Below, one piece after another: positions 35,946 through 43,757 of a stretch of DNA of 64,000 bases. The stretch lies in NCBI GenBank assembly GCA_013821985.1, contig PNJQ01000004.1, positions 1-64,000 of the forward strand, written 5' to 3'. The stretch is from Opitutus sp. Lineage in GTDB: Bacteria > Verrucomicrobiota > Verrucomicrobiia > Opitutales > Opitutaceae. The notes under the pieces were generated by a model that was not told the DNA's origin, did no database searches, and worked only from the letters and a program-made list of their open reading frames with translations. The translations under genes were made by a program, and so were the position numbers. Position 1 is the first letter of the stretch; every line of letters starts with the position of its first letter.

Positions 35946-36997
35946 TTCGCCGCATCGGCCACGCAGCGGAAACCCACGTGGCTCGCGCTCGAATCCGGCT
36001 CGCCCCGGCCGCGACTGCCGACCCAGTAGCGCGTGCAATATTGATCGCTGCACAAGAACGAGCCGCCGCGTTGCACGCGCTTCGACACGCCCGGTTCGAG
36101 TGGATCAAAACTCTCGCGTGGTCCCGTTGGATTCATGATCGGCTCGTCGCGCGCCGCCCGCTCGCGATACGCGTCGGCTTGATACCAATCGCTGCACCAC
36201 TCCCAGACGTTGCCCGCGAGATCGTGAAGTCCGAAACGATTCGGCGCATAGCGGCCGACCGGCGCGGCGCCGATGAACCCGTCTGCGGTGGTGTTTTCCG
36301 CGGGGAATCGCCCCTGCCAGATGTTCGCCTGCCACTTGCCCTCCGGCTGCAGCTCGCGGCCCCACGTGTAGGGCAATCCAGCCTTCCCGCCCCGCGCGGC
36401 GAACTCCCACTCCGCCTCGGTCGGAAGACGTTTCCCCGCCCAATCCGCGTAAGCCACGGCATCGGCGTAACTGACGTGCACGACCGGATAATCGTCACGC
36501 CCGCGCAAATCACTGCCCGGACCGTCGGGATTTCTCCAATTCGCTCCGGCAACATAACGCCACCACGCGCGAAAATCGTCCAGCGGCACCGGCGAAGTCG
36601 GCGGACTGAAAACCAGCGAACCCGCCACCAACAGCGCCGCAGGCACGCCGGGAAAATCTTCCGCACTCGGCGCCTTCTCCGCTGTCGTCAGGTAGCCGGT
36701 GGCGTCCACGAACGCACGGAACTGAACGTTCGTCACCTCGGTGCGGTCCATCCAGAATCCGCTGACGCGCACGCGATGCAACGGACGCGCGTCGTCCATC
36801 GGCTCGTTGCCGCCGCAGATCTCCGTGCGCGGATCGACCGAGCCCATCGTGAACTCGCCACCCGGCACCCAAACCATTCCCGCTTTCGCCGGCTCGGGCG
36901 CGGGCGCCGGATTCAGCACCGTCGGAGCAAAGCCTTCCGCGGCCCAACCCGCAGCATACCCCGCGAACGCAACGACGACTAAAGCGCAAATTCTCAC
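35942..36997 (-). CDS. Formylglycine-generating enzyme (aerobic sulfatase maturase)
   Basis: 351 residues with a Sec signal (MRICALVVVAFAGYAAGWA), so it probably acts in the periplasm. FGE-sulfatase fold blocks: WVPGGEFTMGS, VSYADAVAYADWAGKRLPTEAEWEFAARGG, and LAGNVWEWCSDWY. The two copper-binding catalytic cysteines of true FGE are kept as Cys316 and Cys321 in GGSFLCSDQYC, followed by PDSSASHVGFRC. Most bacterial proteins with this fold lack that pair, so this one is probably a genuine oxygen-dependent enzyme converting sulfatase Cys to formylglycine. The anaerobic maturase lies divergently 436 bases away. Confidence 0.9.
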   Translation of the reverse strand: MRICALVVVAFAGYAAGWAAEGFAPTVLNPAPAPEPAKAGMVWVPGGEFTMGSVDPRTEICGGNEPMDDARPLHRVRVSGFWMDRTEVTNVQFRAFVDATGYLTTAEKAPSAEDFPGVPAALLVAGSLVFSPPTSPVPLDDFRAWWRYVAGANWRNPDGPGSDLRGRDDYPVVHVSYADAVAYADWAGKRLPTEAEWEFAARGGKAGLPYTWGRELQPEGKWQANIWQGRFPAENTTADGFIGAAPVGRYAPNRFGLHDLAGNVWEWCSDWYQADAYRERAARDEPIMNPTGPRESFDPLEPGVSKRVQRGGSFLCSDQYCTRYWVGSRGRGEPDSSASHVGFRCVADAAN

Positions 36998-37066
36998 CGC
37001 TCCATGTGGAACTGCGCGGCAAAGACGGTCAAGCTGATCGAAGTTTCACGCGCCTCCGATTCGCCT

Positions 37067-37333
37067 TCATCCATCGCGGAACGAATCCTGCGCGGACAAT
37101 CCACCCAAGGTGCGAAGTTCGATGAGCCGCCACAACGCGGGATTCGGCCGCGACAATTCCGGGAGCAGATCGAAATGCCCGAGTTGCCGCAGCGTGTCCC
37201 ACTGTGTCAGCCGCGCCTGCCGACGCTCGCCATCCCACAGCCCGAAACCCGCCGCACCGGCGGCGCGATATTTCGACGCCAGCTACGCGAACTTTTCCGG
37301 CGGCATGGCGCGCGGCATCAAATCCGGACAAAT
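37067..37333 (-). pseudogene. Decayed C-terminal piece of a glycoside-hydrolase-like (GHL10-type) protein
   Basis: On the minus strand one frame reads DLMPRAMPPEKFA, stop (TAG, 37283-37285), LASKYRAAGAAGFGLWDGER, then a stretch with TQWDTLRQLGH, ending in QDSFRDG and a natural stop (37067-37069). The GA-x-GFGLWD and W-x-x-LRQLGH pattern looks like the end of a family-10-like glycosyl hydrolase domain protein. With the internal stop and no recognisable N-terminal part, it looks like a remnant of a deleted gene. The family assignment is from memory and is weak. Confidence 0.4.
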
Positions 37334-37362
37334 CCGCGCGCGACCCGGGCAAGAGACCAGCT

Positions 37363-37383
37363 TGAAATAGGAAATCTATTTCA
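37363..37383. promoter_or_regulatory. AT-rich inverted repeat upstream of the anaerobic sulfatase maturase
   Basis: TGAAATAG (37363-37370), spacer GAAAT, CTATTTCA (37376-37383): a perfect 8-bp inverted repeat, 49 bases before the GTG of the maturase gene. Its low GC against the local background suggests a regulator site or promoter element. No protein can be named. Confidence 0.4.
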
Positions 37384-37432
37384 CCGCAGCGGTGCATTGA
37401 CTCGCGCGCTCCCCGCTCGCGACACTCCTCCC

Positions 37433-38689
37433 GTGCAAACCGCGCGCGCGCCCTTTCACCTCATGACCAAACCCATGGGGTCGAAGTGCAATCTCGACTG
37501 CAGCTACTGCTTCTACCTCGAGAAAGAGCACCTCTACCCCGGCGCGCCGAGTTTCCGCATGACTCCGGCAGTGCTCGAAGCCTACGTGCGCGATTACATC
37601 GCGGCCCAACCGGCACCCGTCGTGAGCTTCGCCTGGCAGGGCGGCGAGCCGACCTTGGCCGGTCTGGATTTTTTCCGGCGCGTCGTCGAACTGCAGACAC
37701 GCCACGCCCAGGGTAAACGCATCGAAAACGCGCTGCAGACCAACGGCACCTTGCTGGACGACGAGTGGTGCGCGTTCCTGCGTCAGCACAATTTTCTCGT
37801 CGGCATCAGCATCGACGGCCCCGCACCGCTGCACGACGCCTACCGCGTGGACAAAGGCGGCAAACCCTCCTTCGAGCGCGTAATGCAAGGCCTGAACCTG
37901 CTCAAGAAGCACGGCGTCGAGTTCAATACGCTGACGACGGTGCATCGCAAAAACTCGAAACACGCCCTCGAGGTCTATCGCTTTCTTCGGTCGATCGGCT
38001 CTGGCTACCTCCAGTTCATCCCCATCGTCGAGCGCAACGCCGCCGCACACACCACCAACGGCCTGTGGCTCGCTCCGCCGCCGGGACATGAAGACGCCGC
38101 GGGGCTCGATGCGCAGGTGACGGAGTGGAGCGTGCGCCCCGCCGATTACGGTGCGTTTCTCTGCGAGATTTTTGACGAGTGGATCCAGCGCGACGTCGGC
38201 AAGGTCTTCGTGCAGCAATTCGACGCTGCGCTCGCCAACTGGGTCGGCCAGCCGGCCGGCGTCTGCATCTTTTCGGAGAACTGCGGCAGCGCGCTCGCGG
38301 TTGAGCACAACGGTGACGTCTACAGTTGCGATCACTACGTCTACGAACGCTACAAGCTCGGCAACCTGCTCAACTCCTCGCTGCCCGATCTCGTGGATTC
38401 CGTGGCGCAGCAGGAATTCGGCAAAGCGAAGTCCGCCACGCTGCCACGTTACTGCCGCGAGTGCTCGGTGCGCTTCGCGTGTCACGGCGAGTGTCCGAAG
38501 CACCGGTTCCTGCGCACGCCGCAAGGCGAAGACGGGCTCAACTATCTTTGCGCCGGCTACAAAAAATTCTTCCGCCATATTGACTCACCGATGCGCACGA
38601 TGGGCGCGCTCCTCGGCATGGGCCGGCCTCCCGCGGACATCATGGCGATGCCGCGAGCCCAGTGGTTGCCAACCGGACTCCGCCAGTAA
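37433..38689 (+). CDS. Anaerobic sulfatase-maturating enzyme (radical SAM, SPASM)
   Basis: 418 residues from the GTG at 37433; upstream frame extension is not family-like. The radical-SAM cluster motif is Cys19, Cys23, Cys26 in KCNLDCSYCFYLEKE, which is specific for anSME. GGEPTLAGLDFF, TNGTLLDDEW and SIDGP follow. The C-terminal SPASM region has CGSALAVEHNGDVYSCDHYVY and CRECSVRFACHGECPKHR, binding two auxiliary [4Fe-4S] clusters. It makes formylglycine in the sulfatase active site from Cys or Ser without oxygen, in the cytoplasm. Having it beside a true FGE lets the cell mature sulfatases with or without oxygen. No sulfatase gene is in the window. Confidence 0.95.
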   Translation: MQTARAPFHLMTKPMGSKCNLDCSYCFYLEKEHLYPGAPSFRMTPAVLEAYVRDYIAAQPAPVVSFAWQGGEPTLAGLDFFRRVVELQTRHAQGKRIENALQTNGTLLDDEWCAFLRQHNFLVGISIDGPAPLHDAYRVDKGGKPSFERVMQGLNLLKKHGVEFNTLTTVHRKNSKHALEVYRFLRSIGSGYLQFIPIVERNAAAHTTNGLWLAPPPGHEDAAGLDAQVTEWSVRPADYGAFLCEIFDEWIQRDVGKVFVQQFDAALANWVGQPAGVCIFSENCGSALAVEHNGDVYSCDHYVYERYKLGNLLNSSLPDLVDSVAQQEFGKAKSATLPRYCRECSVRFACHGECPKHRFLRTPQGEDGLNYLCAGYKKFFRHIDSPMRTMGALLGMGRPPADIMAMPRAQWLPTGLRQ

Positions 38690-38967
38690 CCCCGCGTTAT
38701 CACGCCGGCATGACCGCGCACCGAGTGTGCCTTTCGTGAAGATCGCACTGGCGCGCATTCGCCCGCGAATCGCCTGAGCCGAAAGGCTCGCGGCTGGCCA
38801 CCGGCGAGGCGATCGCGAAGTCCAACATCACCTCTGCGGCGAGACGAATGTCTCCCCAGTCCTGGCAGCCGCCCGCCCCGTTCCGCTCGGGACAGAGAAA
38901 CTATTGCTCAGCCAATGCCAAAGGATGGCGAGCCGGCGACGATGGGTTACGGCACAGTTCTATCGCA

Positions 38968-39426
38968 ATGAAAGCATCGTCGCTCCAATGGCTCGCCGGC
39001 CGCACTCCGGCCTGGAAATTCGAATGGGAATCACTCCTGCGGCGGGAGCCCAGCACGTCGGCTTTGGGGCATCCGGACACGCTCGTTTACAAAATGGACG
39101 AAACCATACGGGAGGTGCTCTGCGCTCTGCAGCGGCAACCGCGGCTTCTGCGGCCGGAGCGGCAGCAGTTGAACTCCCTCGAACGTCACTGCGCCTGTTT
39201 GCTCAATCCACTCAGCAAATTCTACGCGACCGGCGAAGTGTCCCTCCACGCCGTGGCGGTCGGGATGGATCGGATGGACTTGGACGAGGCCCTGCGTCGT
39301 TTTCGATTCCTCGGCCTTGAAGAGATCGAATCGCTCTGCGGCGTCTGCCAAAACCGGCTCAAGCCCGGCTACCCCGAGGCCCATTCCGCCGATTGGGAAG
39401 CCCGCTGTGCCGCGTATCGCGGGTAA
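38968..39426 (+). CDS. Hypothetical protein
   Basis: 152 residues from the ATG at 38968; an in-frame start at 38848 adds 40 residues without evident structure. The protein is soluble and mostly helical by composition. It has a WKFEWESLLRREP segment, a VGMDRMDLDEALRRFRFLG stretch and a CGVCQ motif near the C-terminus that could bind metal with upstream Cys-x-Cys (HCACLL). I do not recognise a family. The 278 bases between it and the anSME gene hold nothing I can support. Confidence 0.55.
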   Translation: MKASSLQWLAGRTPAWKFEWESLLRREPSTSALGHPDTLVYKMDETIREVLCALQRQPRLLRPERQQLNSLERHCACLLNPLSKFYATGEVSLHAVAVGMDRMDLDEALRRFRFLGLEEIESLCGVCQNRLKPGYPEAHSADWEARCAAYRG

Positions 39427-39457
39427 AGCCCGGGAGCAAACGTCGCGGCCGCACGCG

Positions 39458-39793
39458 TTACTTTTTCGCGAACGAGCGGATCAGCTGCACGAGTTCGTTC
39501 ACTTCTTCGGACGTGTAATCAGGGAAGGGCTTCATCCGCTCCTTGCCGTTGACCTTCACGCCTTCGCCGATCGCCGCGGCCAATTGCGCGTCGGTCATCT
39601 GCGCGAGAGAGGAAGGGTCGGTGTAATCCTTCACCTTAAGTTTTTTGCCCTGCTTGGTGTCGCCCTTTCCTTCCTCACCGTGGCAGGAGGCGCAGTCGTT
39701 CGAGAAATTTTCCTGGGCGGACGCGGCGAAGGAAACAGCGGCGGCGGTGAGCACTCCGACGAGTAACCCGAAGAGGCAGAATCCATTTTTCAT
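39458..39793 (-). CDS. Small periplasmic cytochrome c
   Basis: 111 residues with a Sec signal of about 26 residues, one heme-binding motif CASCH, and an axial Met candidate in ERMKPFPDYTSEE. The size and the class I c-type layout are those of a single-heme electron carrier. It could serve the terminal oxidases or the nearby molybdoenzyme, but it is not in that operon. An N-terminal GEEGKGDTKQGKKL segment fits cytochrome c553-like proteins. Confidence 0.93.
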   Translation of the reverse strand: MKNGFCLFGLLVGVLTAAAVSFAASAQENFSNDCASCHGEEGKGDTKQGKKLKVKDYTDPSSLAQMTDAQLAAAIGEGVKVNGKERMKPFPDYTSEEVNELVQLIRSFAKK

Positions 39794-39808
39794 GAGGAGA
39801 GGATCAGA

Positions 39809-40027
39809 TTAAGCGAGACTGCGGTGGCCGGCCCGCTGGCGCTCACGGCGGCGGCCACGAGACCTTGGCATGAGGAGGTCGCGCACGGGAAACGCCCGCT
39901 CGGTGCCGAGGTGAAAGCCATCGCGATCCTCAAACCCGACAGGGGCGCGAAAACAGCTCCACGCAAACCAGCCCAGGAGGATTGCCCAAGCACCCAGAAG
40001 AATTTCGAGGATCATGTTCCGCAGCAT
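39809..40027 (-). CDS. Possible small membrane protein upstream of the cytochrome c gene
   Basis: 72 residues from 40027 (or 68 from an ATG at 40015). One hydrophobic helix (MILEILLGAWAILLGWFAW) is followed by a short charged region with GFEDRDGFHLGTERAFP and a basic tail. It ends 15 bases before the cytochrome c start on the same strand, which suggests a two-gene unit. No family is recognised and codon evidence is thin. The 240 bases between 40028 and 40267 hold no feature I can support. Confidence 0.4.
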   Translation of the reverse strand: MLRNMILEILLGAWAILLGWFAWSCFRAPVGFEDRDGFHLGTERAFPVRDLLMPRSRGRRRERQRAGHRSLA

Positions 40028-40267
40028 GCGCGATGCGCGACCCCATGCAAAAGGAGAGCGCACGAGAAACCATGAACCACATGACGGGACCGGACCCTTC
40101 CCGTCCCCGGGCATTTCCCCGCTCGCCGGGCTGCTTCCGCGAAGCCGGCTGGTTCGACGCTGCGGCATCACGAATCACGCCAGAGTTGTTCAAGAAGGAT
40201 GCAATCAGCGAACGTGAGTCCAACGCGCGCGAAGGCCGCTTCCGTTGTGCAGTCCCCGTTGGCAGCG

Positions 40268-40867
40268 TCAGGACGCAGGCGCTCCCCAGTCGGCCGGGCA
40301 GTTCCAATTTACCAATGCTGCATGCTGCTCGTTCGTGAGACTCCATGAAGCCAATTGCCTGCTGCGGACGGCCGCGCCGATCAGATCTTGGAGGCTGCAC
40401 TGACCCGCGTTCACCATGGTTTCCCATAACGGCAGGACGCTTCGCGGGTAGATCGCAGCCAGTGGCTCGTAGAGACCGTCATGGCGCGGAACCACTCCGC
40501 GACCCTGCGCGACATGTCGCGCGATCTCGGCCGCGAATGACGGCGAAATCGCCGGCAGATCGACGGCAAGGACAAAGAGAAAACGGCTGCGGCAGACCTG
40601 CAGCCCCCGCAGAATTCCTCCCGCGGGGCCGCACCCCGCCAGCCGGTCCAGATGAACGTTCACCGGCGAGACCCGGTAGTTGACGCCCCGGCGTCCCGAA
40701 ACAAACACTTCCCGCGCGCCGAGGGCGCGCAAGATTGCAAGTTGGCGATCGATCAAACGCTCTCCGTCCACGCGCAAAAAGGCCTTGTCGCGGCCCATCC
40801 GGGTGGAGCGCCCGCCCGCGAGCACGAGCCCGGAAAAATCGCACCGCAGGTGAAGTTCGTCCGTCAT
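40268..40867 (-). CDS. mobA: Molybdenum cofactor guanylyltransferase (MobA)
   Basis: 199 residues from the ATG at 40867. The GTP-binding signature is GLVLAGGRSTRMGRDKAFL, followed by GPAGGILRGL and a metal-binding LAVDLPAI. It adds GMP to molybdopterin to give the bis-MGD form used by DMSO-reductase family enzymes, exactly the kind encoded at 50868-53063. The start overlaps the MOSC stop by four bases. It is the last gene of the cofactor operon. Longer frames upstream run antisense and are rejected. Confidence 0.94.
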   Translation of the reverse strand: MTDELHLRCDFSGLVLAGGRSTRMGRDKAFLRVDGERLIDRQLAILRALGAREVFVSGRRGVNYRVSPVNVHLDRLAGCGPAGGILRGLQVCRSRFLFVLAVDLPAISPSFAAEIARHVAQGRGVVPRHDGLYEPLAAIYPRSVLPLWETMVNAGQCSLQDLIGAAVRSRQLASWSLTNEQHAALVNWNCPADWGAPAS

Positions 40868-41316
40868 CGCCGCAGGAATCCACTGGTGAGTATCTTTGCC
40901 CGCAAACCACCGCGCCCTTGCAGCCACGCTTCCGCGCCGGGCGCGATCGCCTGATCCATCCAATAACACGGCCGACACTCCGCCATCCCGAGGAAGTGCA
41001 CGCCTTGCACTTCGAACTCGCACCCGATGAGCGCGGTTAGATCCGCGCCGCGCGTCACGACGTTGCGTCGCACCGCCGCCGGCGCCTTCTCGCGCACGTC
41101 GAGCGCGGCGCACAATTCCGCAAATACCTCCGAGCTGAAAAACGTGATTTGCCCGGGATAATCCGGTTGGTAGTCGAAAAACCGATCGCCGCGCACGCCG
41201 CGCCCGGCCACGCATTCGATCGCGTCCGCCTCCACGACCGGCGTCTCGCCCGCCGGGCCGCCGTGGTGGCCGAAGTAATTGTGCGCCGGTGAAACGTAGA
41301 GTCGCTCGACCTTCAT
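40864..41316 (-). CDS. MOSC-domain protein
   Basis: 150 residues forming a single MOSC beta-barrel. It has IECVAGRGVRGDRFFDY, VRRNVVTRGADL and the conserved cysteine in MAECRPCYWMDQA. MOSC domains bind or carry sulfur for the molybdenum cofactor (as in Moco sulfurase C-terminal domains, YiiM, YcbX). Small free-standing versions are often found in Moco operons, where they may protect or sulfurate the cofactor. It overlaps both neighbours by four bases. Confidence 0.9.
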   Translation of the reverse strand: MKVERLYVSPAHNYFGHHGGPAGETPVVEADAIECVAGRGVRGDRFFDYQPDYPGQITFFSSEVFAELCAALDVREKAPAAVRRNVVTRGADLTALIGCEFEVQGVHFLGMAECRPCYWMDQAIAPGAEAWLQGRGGLRAKILTSGFLRR

Positions 41317-42440
41317 GACGAAACACGCGCGATGCGCGTCAGGGAAAGTTGCAGCAAATCCACGAGCAAAGTCGCGGCGGCAGACGGCACCGGCAGACCG
41401 AGCAGGAGCTTAATGGCTTCGCCGGCCTGCAAATGTCCGAGCATCGCAACGGCGGGCGTGAACACCGGCAGCCCGCCCGCTTCGCGTGGCCCCGCCGCCG
41501 GCCAATAGGCCGGGCCCGTCTCCACCGCGCCGGGCAGAAACGTATCAAGTGTGCCCTCGAATCCGAACACCGTCGCCTGCACGAGGGGCACGCCTGCTGT
41601 GCGGCATGACTCCAGCGCCAGCGCGCGCGTGGCGAGGTTGTCGGTGCAATCGAGCACAACCGCATGGCCCGCGATCAGAGCCGCCGCGTTTTGCGCCACG
41701 AACTCGCGGGTGTGCGCGGCGAGTTGCACGTGCGGATTGCGCAACCGCAAGCGTGCAGCCGCCGCGGCCGCTTTCGGCAATCCAATGTCGCCTTCCGTGT
41801 AGAGCGTCTGCCGCGGCAAGTTCGAGCGCTCGACCAAACTCGCGTCCACCACGGTGAGGGCGCCGACGCCGCTGCCGGCGAGCCCTTCGAGCGCGGCTGA
41901 GCCTAGTCCGCCGGCACCGAGCACGAGCACACGCGCCGCCGCAAGTCGCGTCAGTCCGCTCGGCCCGACTTCGTGGAGATTTTTCACGCGCGAAAAATAA
42001 TCGTCGCACCGCCCGGTGGGATTCTGCTCCTGCGTGCAATCCACCCATTCCGCGGGTCCGTCCGCGAAGTGTTCCTTTTTCCAGATCGGCAGGCGGCGCT
42101 TCAGTTCCTCGATTGTTTCACGGCACGCGGCGAACGCCGTTGGACGATGAGCGGAGGTGGCACCGATCCACACGGCCATTTCGCCAATTTCCAACGTGCC
42201 GACGCGGTGCACACAGAGCACGCACACGCCGCGAAAGCGTTGCTCAATCTCCTCGACCATGCGTTCGCCTTCCAGGCGCACCATGTCGTCAAACGCCTCA
42301 AATTCGAGGCGCTGCACGCCGCGTCCGTGATGATGATCGCGCACCCAGCCCTCAAAGATCGCGCACGCCCCGGCATCGGCGCGCTGGAGGAGCCGCCGGC
42401 AAACGGCGACGTCGATGGGAGCGGCTTGCAGGAGAAACAT
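41313..42440 (-). CDS. MoaE-MoeB fusion (molybdopterin synthase large subunit plus MoaD adenylyltransferase)
   Basis: 375 residues from the ATG at 42440, which has an ideal GGAGG five bases upstream; the ATG at 42455 would overlap moaD. Residues 1-140 are MoaE: WVRDHHHGRGVQRLEFEAF, HRVGTLEIGE, and the catalytic lysines in PIWKKEHFADG. Residues about 150-375 are a MoeB/ThiF-like adenylating domain: VLGAGGLGS, NLPRQTLYTEGDIG with the Arg, and VLDCTDN with the Asp. The two Cys-x-x-Cys zinc pairs of MoeB are not seen; the matching places read AYWP and VFTPAVAMLG. The fusion would activate MoaD and use it in the same chain. Confidence 0.9.
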   Translation of the reverse strand: MFLLQAAPIDVAVCRRLLQRADAGACAIFEGWVRDHHHGRGVQRLEFEAFDDMVRLEGERMVEEIEQRFRGVCVLCVHRVGTLEIGEMAVWIGATSAHRPTAFAACRETIEELKRRLPIWKKEHFADGPAEWVDCTQEQNPTGRCDDYFSRVKNLHEVGPSGLTRLAAARVLVLGAGGLGSAALEGLAGSGVGALTVVDASLVERSNLPRQTLYTEGDIGLPKAAAAAARLRLRNPHVQLAAHTREFVAQNAAALIAGHAVVLDCTDNLATRALALESCRTAGVPLVQATVFGFEGTLDTFLPGAVETGPAYWPAAGPREAGGLPVFTPAVAMLGHLQAGEAIKLLLGLPVPSAAATLLVDLLQLSLTRIARVSS

Positions 42441-42441
42441 G

Positions 42442-42717
42442 TCAGCCTCCGGCAACCGGTGGAATGAATACGACGCGGTCGCCGTCGCTCAGCGCGTCCG
42501 TTAAGTGCGCGTAGCGGTCGTTGATGGCGACGCGCAACAGAGCGACAGGAAACGTGAGCCCGTGGCGCTGTTGCAATTCCGCGTAGAGCGCTGCGGCATT
42601 GGCAGCCGTCGTTGCAACCGTTGTGCTGCTGCATCCTGCTTGCTCGCGCAGCATCGCGAAAAAACGCACCTCGATGCCGCATCGAGCGACGGATGGAATC
42701 ATTTGTTCGGTGCTCAT
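42442..42717 (-). CDS. moaD: Molybdopterin synthase small subunit (MoaD)
   Basis: 91 residues from the ATG at 42717. The beta-grasp fold shows as VRFFAMLREQAG, then LYAELQQRHG, and the C-terminal DRVVFIPPVAGG with the terminal Gly-Gly that is adenylated and thiocarboxylated. It hands sulfur to MoaE. The stop TGA is one base from the ATG of the MoaE-MoeB fusion, its partner in both steps. The gene also follows moaA directly. Confidence 0.94.
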   Translation of the reverse strand: MSTEQMIPSVARCGIEVRFFAMLREQAGCSSTTVATTAANAAALYAELQQRHGLTFPVALLRVAINDRYAHLTDALSDGDRVVFIPPVAGG

Positions 42718-42719
42718 GT

Positions 42720-43757
42720 TCAGCCTCCAATCTGCGCCATGGTGCGATTGCTGGGATGCACGTGATCCGGCAAACCGTGGCCCCACGGCTTGTGCAGCAC
42801 CGCGCCGCGGATGGTTTCGCGCAGCGTGTCGTCGTCCGCACCCGTGCGCAGTGGCATCCGGAGTTGCACCTCGTCGTCGCGCAACAGGCACATCCGCAGC
42901 TCGCCGTCGGCGGTGAGACGGAGACGGTTGCAGTCGCCGCAAAACGGATTCGAGACCGGACTGATGAAACCGACGGAGCCGCGCGCGCCCGAGAGTTGAT
43001 ACACGCGCGCCTCGCCCTCCAGGCGCCCGCCGTGCAGCGGCTGCAATGCGCCGAATTCTCGCTCGAGCTTCGCCATCATCTCGGCCTGCGGCACGGGCTG
43101 AAGCTGCTCGTTGCGACCGCTCTTGCGGAACGGCATTTCCTCGATGAACCGCACCTGCCAGTCGTGGGCGAGCGTGAGCCGGGCAAGCGCCAGCACATCG
43201 CCCCCGTCGTTCAGCCCGCGGCAGACGACGCAATTGATTTTGACCTTCAATCCCGCGCGTCCCGCCGCTTCGACGCCGGCGAGCACATCGTCCAGCCGCC
43301 CGCAGCGCGTGATGCGTCCGAAGCGGTCGGGCACCAGCGTGTCGATGGAGATGTTGACGGAGTGCAAGCCGGCGCGTTGCAGCGGTTCGGCGAGCGAGCT
43401 GAGCAGCACACCGTTGGTCGTGAGACCAATGTTTTCCACGCCCGGCAGAGCGGCAGTCGCGCGGACAATCTCCACGAGCGACGAGCGCAGCGTCGGCTCG
43501 CCACCGGTGAAGCGCACTTTGCGAAAGCCGAGTTCGGCGAAGAGCCGCAGCAGACGCAGCAGTTCGTCGTCGCTCAGCAATTGGTGACGCGGCAGAAAGC
43601 GGGCGTTCTCCGGCATGCAATAGACGCAGCGCAGATTGCAGGCGTCAGTCAGCGAAACGCGCAGGTAATCGATCGTGCGTCCGAATTGGTCGCGCAACGC
43701 CGAGCCGGCCGGCGCGGCTTCAAGCGGTGCGGGGAATGAGGAGGAAGCGGAGAGCAT
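42720..43757 (-). CDS. moaA: GTP 3',8-cyclase (MoaA)
   Basis: 345 residues from the ATG at 43757 (an ATG at 43799 is possible). It has the radical-SAM motif TDACNLRCVYCMPE, then FTGGEPTLR and NISIDTLVPDRF. The C-terminal cluster is in CGDCNRLRLTADGELRMCLL, and the C-terminus ends in Gly-Gly (MAQIGG), which is needed for activity. It makes the cyclic precursor of cPMP, with MoaC doing the next step. It overlaps the end of the transporter gene by 38 bases, an unusually long overlap that would fall away if a later start were used. Confidence 0.95.
   Translation of the reverse strand: MLSASSSFPAPLEAAPAGSALRDQFGRTIDYLRVSLTDACNLRCVYCMPENARFLPRHQLLSDDELLRLLRLFAELGFRKVRFTGGEPTLRSSLVEIVRATAALPGVENIGLTTNGVLLSSLAEPLQRAGLHSVNISIDTLVPDRFGRITRCGRLDDVLAGVEAAGRAGLKVKINCVVCRGLNDGGDVLALARLTLAHDWQVRFIEEMPFRKSGRNEQLQPVPQAEMMAKLEREFGALQPLHGGRLEGEARVYQLSGARGSVGFISPVSNPFCGDCNRLRLTADGELRMCLLRDDEVQLRMPLRTGADDDTLRETIRGAVLHKPWGHGLPDHVHPSNRTMAQIGG

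Noticed and set aside
38718-38778. Short GTG frame reading KIALARIRPRIA, resembling the start of glutamine-dependent NAD synthetase
   Set aside because: Only 13 codons before a stop and nothing recognisable after it; probably chance.
39982-40338. Plus-strand frame of 118 codons between the cytochrome and mobA regions
   Set aside because: No domain, unusual composition, and it overlaps the end of mobA antisense.
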